Position numbers and translations under genes: made by a program. A model generated the notes under the pieces. The model made no database searches and was not told where the DNA came from. It saw nothing but the letters and a program-made list of their open reading frames with translations. DNA of 5,930 nt from Sedimenticola sp. (GTDB taxonomy: Bacteria > Pseudomonadota > Gammaproteobacteria > Chromatiales > Chromatiaceae): assembly GCA_027041035.1 (NCBI GenBank), contig JALULB010000007.1, forward strand, positions 1 to 5,930, in the 5' to 3' direction. Shown in pieces: positions 1-5,255 of this stretch; position 1 is the stretch's first letter, and the number at the start of each line of letters is the position of its first letter.

Positions 1-895
1 GGCGCTGGCTGATCGCCGCGAGTTCCTCCACCGAGCCGGCCTTGCGGATGTCCGAGGCGATGAACACCGAGTTGGTGTTCTGGTAGCGGGCGATATCGTT
101 CTCGCTGATGATGCCGACCAGGCCTTCGCGTTCGTCGACCACCGGCAGGTGGTGGACGCGCAGCCGGGTCATCGTCAGCATCGCGCGCATCAGGCTGGCC
201 TGTGGCGGGATGGTCTCGATGTCGGCCGACATGACGCCTTGCACGGCTTCATCGTAGGCGCGTCCCTCGGCGACTACGCGACGCCGCAGGTCGGAGTCGG
301 TGACGATGCCGACGAGCTTGTCGCCGCGCGTCACCAGTAACGAGGATACCTGCTGCTCGGTCATGGTGCGTGCCGCCTGCCGGATATTGGTGGCGGCATC
401 CACGCACACCGGGGCTCTCTTCAGCAGTGTGACGATCTCGGCGCCGATGTCGCTGGTGTTGGTGGGCATGTCCGTCAGGTCGTCACGCAACGCCTGACGC
501 ATCCGCGTGCGCAGCGATTCGCTGAAGTAGTGATCGAAGGCGGCCTGCTGTTCGCGAAGTTCGCGCAAGGTAGTGCAGGGCAGGCTGTACAGCAGGCTGT
601 CCTCGATGGCTTCGCCCCGCGCGGCCGGGACGCCATTCTGGCAGGTATCGGCATGCACCGCGCCTTCTCCGAGCCGGCCGATCAGGCGTTGCTGCGCGTC
701 CCTCAGTTCGATGGCGCCGCTACGCAGCAGCCAGACGAGTGGCTGGTCGGCGTGCTCCGGCGGGAACGGACTGCCGCGCCGCAGATAGCGGATCTGTAGC
801 TGCTCCGGCAGCCGCTCCAGCGTTTCCGCCGGCCGGCGGCCGAAAGGCGGCGTGGCGGCGAGAAAGTCGCGGATTTCCTGAAGTTCGATTTCCAT
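1..895 (-). CDS. CBS-pair / DUF294 putative nucleotidyltransferase signalling protein, N-terminal part (3' end outside window)
   Basis: The open frame gives 298 residues from ATG at 895-893 and runs off the window without a stop. Residues ~10-115 look like a cyclic-nucleotide-binding-type beta-roll, but its phosphate-binding cassette is poorly kept: LGEGA at 75-79 is followed by the next candidate Arg only at 93. Residues ~150-272 form two CBS motifs; the first ends around VGIVTDSDLR (195-204), the second around VGIISENDIA (260-269). CBS pairs usually bind adenine nucleotides. In the family a DUF294 nucleotidyltransferase-like domain follows, giving about 600-640 residues, so roughly half is visible. 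No signal peptide or membrane segment is seen, so it is probably cytosolic. It follows the symporter, a common arrangement for this family, so a role in controlling uptake is inferred. The start is supported by the family-like beginning MEIELQEIRDFL, although no Shine-Dalgarno precedes it. The biochemical activity of this protein type is not firmly known to me. Confidence 0.88.
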   Translation of the reverse strand, partial: MEIELQEIRDFLAATPPFGRRPAETLERLPEQLQIRYLRRGSPFPPEHADQPLVWLLRSGAIELRDAQQRLIGRLGEGAVHADTCQNGVPAARGEAIEDSLLYSLPCTTLRELREQQAAFDHYFSESLRTRMRQALRDDLTDMPTNTSDIGAEIVTLLKRAPVCVDAATNIRQAARTMTEQQVSSLLVTRGDKLVGIVTDSDLRRRVVAEGRAYDEAVQGVMSADIETIPPQASLMRAMLTMTRLRVHHLPVVDEREGLVGIISENDIARYQNTNSVFIASDIRKAGSVEELAAISQR

Positions 896-901
896 ACTGT
901 C

Positions 902-907
902 ATTAAA
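902..907 (-). promoter_or_regulatory. Possible -10 element for leaderless expression of the CBS/DUF294 gene
   Basis: On the minus strand TTTAAT (5 of 6 matches to TATAAT) lies exactly 6 bases before the ATG at 895. Initiation at the usual distance would start the transcript at or next to the A of the start codon, giving a leaderless mRNA. This would fit the absence of a Shine-Dalgarno sequence. No acceptable -35 is found 16-18 bases upstream, where the terminator stem lies, so the call is tentative. Confidence 0.25.
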
Positions 908-909
908 CC

Positions 910-936
910 AAAAAAGCCCCGCCAAGGCGGGGCTTT
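910..936 (-). terminator. Intrinsic terminator of the symporter operon
   Basis: A perfect 11-bp inverted repeat (arms 913-923 and 926-936) is separated by only two bases; realistically the top pairs open to form a tetraloop. The core arm is GCCCCGCC/GGCGGGGC. On the minus strand the stem runs directly into six T residues (complement of 910-915), the classic Rho-independent arrangement. On the plus strand only three T follow, so it acts mainly on minus-strand transcription. It lies 22 bases past the symporter stop and its T-tract ends 14 bases before the next start codon. Confidence 0.9.
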
Positions 937-941
937 GTCGG

Positions 942-959
942 GAGCGGGGAGTCCCGCTC
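942..959 (-). repeat. Stem-loop at the symporter stop codon
   Basis: GAGCGGG at 942-948 pairs perfectly with CCCGCTC at 953-959 around a 4-base loop. The structure overlaps the TGA stop of the symporter (960-958) and sits just before the intrinsic terminator. No T-tract follows it, so it is more likely an mRNA 3'-end stabiliser or terminator accessory than a separate terminator. Confidence 0.6.
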
Positions 960-2739
960 AGTGGCTTGTCGCGCCACCCGCGCCGGCGGGAACACGGATG
1001 TCCTCGACCAGGTGCTGGATATGCTCCGGCGGTGGCGTGGTCATCCTGGATACCAGAATGGCGACGCTAAAGTTCACCAGCGCGCCGACCGCGCCGAACG
1101 CGTTCGGCGAGATGCCGAGGAACCAGTTCGGCTTCATGTCGCCCAGAAAGGCCGTTCCCGGAACGAACATGATGCCCTTGTGCTGGAACACATACAGCAG
1201 CGTGATGCCGATACCGGCGATCATGCCCCAGATCGCGCCGGCGCGATTCATGCGCTTGTTGAAGATGCCCATCATCAACGCCGGGAAGATCGACGCGGCG
1301 GCCAGACCGAAGGCCAGGGCCACGGTGCCGGCGGCGAAATCCGGCGGGTGCAGGCCAAGATACCCGGCCGCCAGTATGGCGCCGGTCATCGTGACGCGAC
1401 TGGTCAGCAGTTCGGCCTTCTCCGAGATATTCGGATTGATCATGCCCTTCACCAGGTCATGCGAGATCGACGAGGCGATCGCCAGCAGCAGACCGGCGGC
1501 GGTGGACAATGCGGCGGCGAGACCACCGGCGACCACCAGCGCGATCACCCAGTCCGGCAGTTTGGCGATCTCCGGGTTTGCCAATACCATGATGTCCCGG
1601 TCGACCTTGACCATCTCGTTGCCCTTCCAGCCGAACGATTCGGCCTTTGCCGCGAACGCCTTGTTCTTGTCGTCGTAGTACTGGATGCGACCGTCACCGT
1701 TCTTGTCTTCGTACTTCAGCAGGCCGGTGGCCTCCCAGTTCTTGAACCACTGCGGACGGTCCGCGTAGGCCAGGTTGCCGTCGGGCGAGCCGACCGCGCC
1801 GACCTGGATGGTGTTCATCAGGTTCAGGCGGGCCATCGAGCCGACCGCCGGCGCGGTGGTGTACAGGATGGCGATGAACACCAGTGCCCAGCCAGCCGAG
1901 GAGCGCGCGTCCTTGACCTTCGGCACGGTGAAGAAGCGGATGATGACGTGCGGCAGGCCGGCGGTGCCGATCATCAACGTCAGGGTATAGACGAACATGT
2001 TCAGCGTATTGCCCATCACCTGCGTGGTGTACTGCTTGAAGCCCAGGTCGGTGACCACCTGATCCAGCTTGTCGAGCATCGGTACGCTCGAGCCGGTCAT
2101 CGTGTCCAACAGGCCAAGTTGCGGCACCGGATTGCCGGTCAGGTGCATCGAGATGAACACCGCCGGGACCGTATAGGCGAAGATCAATACCACGTACTGG
2201 GCGATCTGGGTATAGGTGATGCCCTTCATGCCACCGAGTACCGAATAGATGAAAACGATGCCCATGCCGATGTACAGGCCGGTGTCATAGCTGGTTTCGA
2301 GGAAGCGCGAGAAGGCCACGCCGATACCCTTCATCTGGCCGATGACATAGGTGATCGAGGCCAGAATCAGGCAGACCACCGCGACGAAACGCGCCCATTT
2401 GGAGTAATAGCGGTCGCCGATGAACTCCGGCACGGTGAATTTCCCGAACTTGCGCAGATAGGGCGCGAGCAACAGGGCCAGCAGCACATAGCCGCCGGTC
2501 CAACCCATCAGGAACACCGAGGCGCCGTAGCCGTTGAAGGCGATCAGGCCGGCCATCGAGATGAACGATGCCGCCGACATCCAGTCGGCCGCGGTGGCCA
2601 TGCCGTTGGCGATCGGGTGAATCCCGCGCCCGGCGGCGTAGAACTCGCTGGTGCTGTGCGCGCGCGCCCAGAAGGCGATGCCGATATACAGCGCGAAGGT
2701 GATGCCGACGACGGTATAAGTCAGTATTTGCAGATCCAT
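958..2739 (-). CDS. Sodium:solute symporter large subunit, SSS family, VC_2705 type
   Basis: The 593-residue product is an inner-membrane permease that should couple solute uptake to the Na+ gradient. About 13 hydrophobic segments can be traced, beginning at residues 4-24. Family hallmarks include ADWMSAASF at 51-59 (compare DYMSAASF of acetate permease ActP) and LSTAAGL at 411-417; S412-T413 correspond to the Na+-site Ser/Thr pair of PutP and vSGLT. The loop between the eighth and ninth segments (residues ~303-395) is unusually long, is predicted periplasmic, and holds an EF-hand-like loop at 345-356. The pairing with a DUF4212 gene, not the DUF485 gene found beside actP, places it in the VC_2705 subfamily. 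Acetate or another short organic acid is the likely substrate, but this is inference. The start at 2739 is set by GAGGGG nine bases upstream, which merges with the stop of the preceding gene. A strong terminator follows. Confidence 0.93.
   Translation of the reverse strand: MDLQILTYTVVGITFALYIGIAFWARAHSTSEFYAAGRGIHPIANGMATAADWMSAASFISMAGLIAFNGYGASVFLMGWTGGYVLLALLLAPYLRKFGKFTVPEFIGDRYYSKWARFVAVVCLILASITYVIGQMKGIGVAFSRFLETSYDTGLYIGMGIVFIYSVLGGMKGITYTQIAQYVVLIFAYTVPAVFISMHLTGNPVPQLGLLDTMTGSSVPMLDKLDQVVTDLGFKQYTTQVMGNTLNMFVYTLTLMIGTAGLPHVIIRFFTVPKVKDARSSAGWALVFIAILYTTAPAVGSMARLNLMNTIQVGAVGSPDGNLAYADRPQWFKNWEATGLLKYEDKNGDGRIQYYDDKNKAFAAKAESFGWKGNEMVKVDRDIMVLANPEIAKLPDWVIALVVAGGLAAALSTAAGLLLAIASSISHDLVKGMINPNISEKAELLTSRVTMTGAILAAGYLGLHPPDFAAGTVALAFGLAAASIFPALMMGIFNKRMNRAGAIWGMIAGIGITLLYVFQHKGIMFVPGTAFLGDMKPNWFLGISPNAFGAVGALVNFSVAILVSRMTTPPPEHIQHLVEDIRVPAGAGGATSH
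1672..1707 (-). other. EF-hand-like Ca2+-binding loop within the symporter
   Basis: Codons 345-356 of the symporter encode DKNGDGRIQYYD. This matches the 12-position EF-hand loop: acidic or amide ligands at 1, 3 and 5 (D, N, D), Gly at 6, Ile at 8, and an acidic residue at 12 (D in place of the usual E). It lies in the long hydrophilic loop between two membrane helices, on the periplasmic side if the PutP topology applies. Flanking EF helices are not obvious, so it may act like the isolated Ca2+ loops of extracellular proteins. Confidence 0.6.
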
Positions 2740-2748
2740 TCAGATGTT

Positions 2749-2754
2749 CCCCTC
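2749..2754 (-). promoter_or_regulatory. Ribosome binding site of the symporter, fused to the DUF4212 stop
   Basis: GAGGGG on the minus strand ends nine bases before the symporter ATG. Its first G and A are the last two bases of the DUF4212 TGA stop (2755-2753). A ribosome finishing the small subunit therefore sits on the next binding site, implying translational coupling of the two subunits. Confidence 0.75.
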
Positions 2755-3007
2755 AATCCTCATGAACGCCGAACTTCTTGTCCAGGGCGTTCATGCGTAT
2801 GACATAGATGAAGATCAGCACCAGAAAGGTGTAGATCGAGCCTTGCTGGGCGAACCAGAAACCCAGGCCGGCGCCGCCGACCTTGATGGTATTCAGTTGA
2901 TCGACCAGCAGGATGCCGAACAGATAGGAACAGATGAACCATATCGTCAAAAGGACAGCAACCAGGCGGAGATTGGCCCGCCAGTACTGTTTTGCCTGTG
3001 TATCCAT
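2753..3007 (-). CDS. Sodium:solute symporter small subunit, DUF4212
   Basis: This 84-residue protein has the typical length and sequence of the DUF4212 family. It begins with the family-like YWRANLRL at residues 8-15. Two membrane segments are seen, about 15-35 and 55-71, joined by a loop containing the conserved LGFWFAQQGSIY (48-59), and it ends in the charged tail RMNALDKKFGV. The family is the accessory small subunit encoded just before the large VC_2705-type symporter; it is thought to assist assembly or activity of the permease in the inner membrane, though its mechanism is not established. The two genes are 13 bases apart and the stop overlaps the next ribosome binding site. The start at 3007 is supported by a good Shine-Dalgarno at 3015-3018. 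It is the first gene of its operon if the promoter at 3196-3225 is real. Confidence 0.94.
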   Translation of the reverse strand: MDTQAKQYWRANLRLVAVLLTIWFICSYLFGILLVDQLNTIKVGGAGLGFWFAQQGSIYTFLVLIFIYVIRMNALDKKFGVHED

Positions 3008-3014
3008 AGTGATA

Positions 3015-3018
3015 CTCC
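3015..3018 (-). promoter_or_regulatory. Ribosome binding site of the DUF4212 gene
   Basis: GGAG on the minus strand lies seven bases before the ATG at 3007, an ideal distance, and fixes the start of the small subunit. Confidence 0.75.
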
Positions 3019-3182
3019 GCGGTGAGTTATTGATGTATTAGCGGTTTGGCGGGCGGCAGCGCAAATACCGCCTGGCCATGAGAGCGCGTCGCGTATTGGC
3101 GCGGTGCTTTCCCCTCTCCGTGCGCCCGGCGGATCCCTGAACGGTCGTGAAGCGCGTTCCGTGCGCACCTACCCCTAGGCCG

Positions 3183-3194
3183 GCACGTCCGTGC
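3183..3194. repeat. Inverted repeat at the predicted transcription start of the symporter operon
   Basis: GCACG (3183-3187) and CGTGC (3190-3194) form a perfect 5-bp dyad with a 2-base centre. It begins one base past the predicted -10 and covers the expected start near 3189. That position suits a repressor operator or the base of a leader hairpin. The arms are short and the surrounding DNA is rich in CG steps, so chance is a real alternative. Confidence 0.3.
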
Positions 3195-3195
3195 G

Positions 3196-3225
3196 ATTGT
3201 CCGCGCGTGCGTGGCGCCCTGTCAA
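3196..3225 (-). promoter_or_regulatory. Sigma70-type promoter candidate for the symporter operon
   Basis: On the minus strand a perfect -35 TTGACA (3225-3220) is followed after an 18-base spacer by GACAAT (3201-3196), 4 of 6 matches to TATAAT. The predicted start, near 3189, leaves a 5' leader of about 180 bases before the DUF4212 gene. It lies just downstream of the diguanylate cyclase stop, so the transporter can be expressed apart from it. A second, much weaker candidate lies around 3034-3064 (TTGCGC, 18 bases, TAATAC). Confidence 0.5.
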
Positions 3226-3251
3226 GGCAGACGCGATTTGGTGGACCAAAG

Positions 3252-4139
3252 TCAGTCCAGATCGGTGCGGTAGCGGTTCTTTCCGGCCTGTTTCGCGCGA
3301 TACAGGGATTTGTCCGCCCGCCGGATCAGATCGTCGAGTCCACGGTCGTCCTCGCGCATCGTGGCAATGCCGATACTCACCGAATAGGGCAGTTCGTCGG
3401 GACGGTGCATCGCGTTCATCTCGGCGATGTGGTCCAGGATGCGTTGTGCGATGCGTGTCGCTTCTGGTGCCGAGGCGTTACTCAGGGTCACCGCGAACTC
3501 CTCGCCGCCGATGCGCGCGAAGATATCCGGCACTCGCAGGATGTCTTTCACGCAACGCACGAAGTTGACGAGTATCTCGTCACCATAGGGGTGGCCGTAC
3601 AGGTCGTTGATCTTCTTGAAATCATCGATATCGATATACAGCAGGCTCAGCGGCGCGTCGTCGCGCCGGGCATCCAGCATGGCCTGTTCGGACAGCTTGA
3701 AGAAGTGCCGTCGGTTGAAGATCTGACACAACGGATCGACCGAGGACAGATAGCGCAGCTTGAATTCCAGCTCTTTCTCGCGGCTGATGTCGACAACCAC
3801 GGCAGTCGCGCCAAGCACGTTTTCCGCCTTGTCGGTGGCCGCGCAGACATACACGTTGCCCCAGAAAGAACCGCCGTTCCTCCGACGGAACTTGCGTGTC
3901 AGGCGGTAGCTGCGGCGTTTGCGCTGGAAGATCTCGTCGAGCAGGGATCGAGACTCCCGCTCCTGGCGCCGGTCTGAGAGGATATCGCCGACGCTCAAGG
4001 AAGCGATGTCGTTTTCGTCGTAGTTGTACAGGTTGAGCCATTTGTCGCTGACCGCGACCAGTTCACCCTTGTGGTTCAGTTGTACTATGCCAAGATGTTC
4101 GTTGTTCCATATGCTGTCTAATGACCAGGCCGGTTCCAT
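3252..4139 (-). CDS. PAS-GGDEF diguanylate cyclase
   Basis: This 295-residue soluble protein should condense two GTP into cyclic di-GMP, the second messenger governing motility and biofilm. Residues ~8-125 form a PAS/PAC sensor domain; its ligand cannot be told. Residues ~128-293 form the GGDEF domain, opening with DPLCQIFNRR (135-144; Cys where Thr is usual). The active-site GGEEF is at 211-215, the metal-binding Asp at 170, and the guanine-contacting Asn178 and Asp187 fit PleD spacing (D327, E370, N335, D344). RVPD at 202-205, five residues before GGEEF, is a complete inhibitory I-site, so product feedback is expected. No membrane segment or EAL domain is present. The ATG at 4139 is supported by GAGG nine bases upstream and by an in-frame stop at 4172-4170. 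It is separated from its neighbours by gaps of 174 and 244 bases, so it may be transcribed alone. Confidence 0.95.
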   Translation of the reverse strand: MEPAWSLDSIWNNEHLGIVQLNHKGELVAVSDKWLNLYNYDENDIASLSVGDILSDRRQERESRSLLDEIFQRKRRSYRLTRKFRRRNGGSFWGNVYVCAATDKAENVLGATAVVVDISREKELEFKLRYLSSVDPLCQIFNRRHFFKLSEQAMLDARRDDAPLSLLYIDIDDFKKINDLYGHPYGDEILVNFVRCVKDILRVPDIFARIGGEEFAVTLSNASAPEATRIAQRILDHIAEMNAMHRPDELPYSVSIGIATMREDDRGLDDLIRRADKSLYRAKQAGKNRYRTDLD

Positions 4140-4148
4140 AGGGGGGCG

Positions 4149-4152
4149 CCTC
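4149..4152 (-). promoter_or_regulatory. Ribosome binding site of the diguanylate cyclase
   Basis: GAGG on the minus strand precedes the ATG at 4139 by nine bases, separated by a C-run. It supports the chosen start. Confidence 0.5.
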
Positions 4153-4160
4153 GGATAAAT

Positions 4161-4166
4161 ATTATA
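4161..4166 (-). promoter_or_regulatory. Candidate -10 hexamer (proximal) for the diguanylate cyclase
   Basis: A perfect TATAAT on the minus strand. Initiation from it would give a leader of only about 15 bases. No -35 match is found at 16-18 bases, so it may be a chance match in AT-rich DNA or depend on an activator. Confidence 0.3.
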
Positions 4167-4223
4167 AAATTAATGGTTGTTATCCTCGCTCCGGGCAAAT
4201 AAGTGCTAAACGCTTAAATGTTA

Positions 4224-4229
4224 ATTATA
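4224..4229 (-). promoter_or_regulatory. Candidate -10 hexamer (distal) for the diguanylate cyclase
   Basis: A second perfect TATAAT on the minus strand, predicting a start near 4217 and a leader of about 78 bases. The -35 region (AATTTT or similar) is poor. An inverted repeat directly abuts the hexamer on its upstream side, suggesting control by a dimeric DNA-binding protein. Confidence 0.4.
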
Positions 4230-4249
4230 TTTGCATTTAAGGATGCAAA
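4230..4249. repeat. Inverted repeat in the diguanylate cyclase promoter region
   Basis: TTTGCAT (4230-4236) and ATGCAAA (4243-4249) form a perfect 7-bp dyad around a 6-base centre. It fills the spacer between the distal -10 and any -35, the usual place for an operator. No T-tract or gene end makes it look like a terminator. Confidence 0.45.
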
Positions 4250-4313
4250 ATTTAGGTCTCTGTTGTCAATAAACCGACTGGATTTGATCTGAATCTGTGA
4301 AGGAAAGGGCGTG

Positions 4314-4631
4314 TCAATCGAGGATTTTATTGCTGATCCGATCAATGTGCGACTGGAGTGCCGTGGGAATCTTTCGGGGTGCGGAGATAATAAAATATTT
4401 GTGTCGCGAGGTTTCGCCACGCCGCAGTCTCACGGCGGATTTTGGTACGCCGAAGGCCTTGGCGAGTAACTTTTGCAGGTGGCTGTTGGCCTTGCCGTCC
4501 ACGGGCGGGGCGGTGATGCGCAGTTTGATCTCGTCGCCGTGTCGTTCGCCAAAGGCATCCTTGCTTGCCTTTGGCTGTACATAGAGCCGCAGGTGCAGCT
4601 CGTCATCGCGCCATGCCAGTGGCGCGGGCAT
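4314..4631 (-). CDS. yggU: YggU / DUF167 family protein
   Basis: A 105-residue small soluble protein of a widely conserved family of unknown biochemical function. The family core is clear: YVQPKASKDAFGERHGDEIK starting at residue 17, then ITAPPVDGKAN (39-49), LLAKAFGV (55-62) and the closing strand around HKYFIIS (77-83). The chosen start is ATG at 4631-4629; the frame stays open upstream to 4904, but that part is antisense-like out-of-frame sequence of yggT. The ATG shares one base with the yggT stop (TGATG), so translation is coupled. Residues ~86-105 form an extra tail with AT-rich codons, slightly longer than Escherichia coli YggU. The proC-yggT-yggU order is common in gammaproteobacteria. 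Confidence 0.93.
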   Translation of the reverse strand: MPAPLAWRDDELHLRLYVQPKASKDAFGERHGDEIKLRITAPPVDGKANSHLQKLLAKAFGVPKSAVRLRRGETSRHKYFIISAPRKIPTALQSHIDRISNKILD

Positions 4632-5206
4632 CAGAATGGACTGGCGGTGAGCATGCGCAACGGTGGCATCAGCAGCATGCGTACCAGCATCAGGCCGATG
4701 ATGACCACCATCGGCGACAGATCCAGCCCGCCGATCGGCGGGATCAGGCGTCTCGCGGGCGCCATCAGGGGTTCGACCAACTGCCCGATCAGGCTGGCCG
4801 CCGGATTGTAGTTGCCGGGGGCCACCCAGCTGAGGATCACCTGGATGATGATCGCCCAGGTGAAGATGCTCAGGGTCAGGTCTACCAGCTCCGGGATCGC
4901 CCACAGCAGGGCGCCCAGCGGGTTGAAGCTGCCTACCGATATCAGCAGCACGAGAAACACCTCGGCGGCCTTCACCAACCAGGCGAGCACCAGCGAGGCC
5001 AGATCCAGCTTGCCGCTGGCGGGTACGATGCGCCGCAGCGGGTTCAGCAGTGGCGAGGTGATTTTGACGATGAACTGGGATACCGGATTGTAGAAGTCCG
5101 CGTGTATCACCTGAAGCAGAAAACGCAGCAGCACCGCCGCCGCGTACAGGCCGAAGATCGTCTGCACCAGAAAAACCAGGGGGTTGGCCAGATAGCTACT
5201 GCCCAT
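4631..5206 (-). CDS. yggT: YggT family integral membrane protein
   Basis: The 191-residue product consists of two tandem YggT repeats. Repeat 1 spans about residues 9-92 and carries NPVSQFIVKITSPLLNPLRR at 40-59. Repeat 2 spans about 107-182 and carries the matching NPAASLIGQLVEPLMAPARR at 134-153. Each repeat has two hydrophobic helices (about 9-30, 68-92, 107-128, 163-180), predicting four membrane spans in the inner membrane. Its molecular role is unsettled; homologues have been tied to osmotic tolerance and, in other lineages, to cell division or thylakoid organisation. The start at 5206 is supported by AAGGA seven bases upstream. It follows proC by 49 bases and overlaps yggU by one base, so all three are probably one transcript. 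Confidence 0.94.
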   Translation of the reverse strand: MGSSYLANPLVFLVQTIFGLYAAAVLLRFLLQVIHADFYNPVSQFIVKITSPLLNPLRRIVPASGKLDLASLVLAWLVKAAEVFLVLLISVGSFNPLGALLWAIPELVDLTLSIFTWAIIIQVILSWVAPGNYNPAASLIGQLVEPLMAPARRLIPPIGGLDLSPMVVIIGLMLVRMLLMPPLRMLTASPF

Positions 5207-5213
5207 ATCGAAA

Positions 5214-5218
5214 TCCTT
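5214..5218 (-). promoter_or_regulatory. Ribosome binding site of yggT
   Basis: AAGGA on the minus strand lies seven bases before the ATG at 5206 and fixes the yggT start. Confidence 0.75.
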
Positions 5219-5255
5219 TGTGTTGGCTGAGGGTTGAACAGATGGGGGCCGAGGC

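Larger units (their letters stand above)
3008..3251 (-). other. Intergenic region / 5' leader between the diguanylate cyclase and DUF4212 genes
   Basis: This 244-base gap contains no convincing gene. Besides the promoter and dyad listed separately it holds small palindromes: TTTGGT/ACCAAA around 3237-3250 just past the cyclase stop (no T-tract, so not a convincing terminator), CCTA/TAGG at 3168-3179 and GTGCGCAC at 3161-3168. The long leader leaves room for post-transcriptional control, but I recognise no known riboswitch. Confidence 0.6.
4140..4313. other. AT-rich intergenic island between yggU and the diguanylate cyclase
   Basis: This 174-base gap is strikingly richer in A and T than the rest of the window, especially 4155-4260. 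It holds the two TATAAT hexamers and the dyad listed separately, plus an isolated TTGACA on the minus strand (4269-4264) without a -10 at proper distance. No intrinsic terminator is visible after yggU. Such AT-rich upstream regions often bind nucleoid proteins, but that is inference. Confidence 0.6.

Noticed and set aside
958..2739. Naming the symporter actP (acetate permease)
   Set aside because: The partner is DUF4212, not DUF485, and the long loop differs from ActP. Substrate specificity cannot be read from the sequence.
961..2802. A 613-codon open frame on the plus strand, antisense to the whole symporter
   Set aside because: It mirrors the symporter codons, is dominated by R, H, D, G, Q and A with no hydrophobic core or recognisable domain, and has no ribosome binding site. 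The codon bias of the G+C-rich gene explains it.
3237..3250. TTTGGT/ACCAAA hairpin after the diguanylate cyclase stop as a terminator
   Set aside because: The stem is weak, with only two bases at the centre, and no T-tract follows.
3147..3977. A 276-codon plus-strand open frame antisense to the diguanylate cyclase
   Set aside because: The opposite strand encodes a complete PAS-GGDEF protein with intact motifs; the plus-strand product resembles no family I know.
4170..4192. Fragment resembling a lac operator (GGATAACAA) on the minus strand
   Set aside because: Only a half-site, without the symmetric arm; no lac-type gene is nearby.
4190..4215. Sigma54-like promoter on the minus strand (AGCAC...TTGC)
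   Set aside because: The distance between the -24 and -12 dinucleotides is one base short of the strict N10 spacing and the -24 GG is AG.
4264..4269. Perfect TTGACA on the minus strand downstream of yggU
   Set aside because: No -10-like hexamer lies 16-19 bases downstream; the nearest TATAAT is 34 bases away.
4632..4904. Possible N-terminal extension of yggU
   Set aside because: The upstream part of the frame overlaps yggT in another phase and has shadow-like composition; DUF167 proteins are about 95-110 residues and the TGATG junction gives the natural start.
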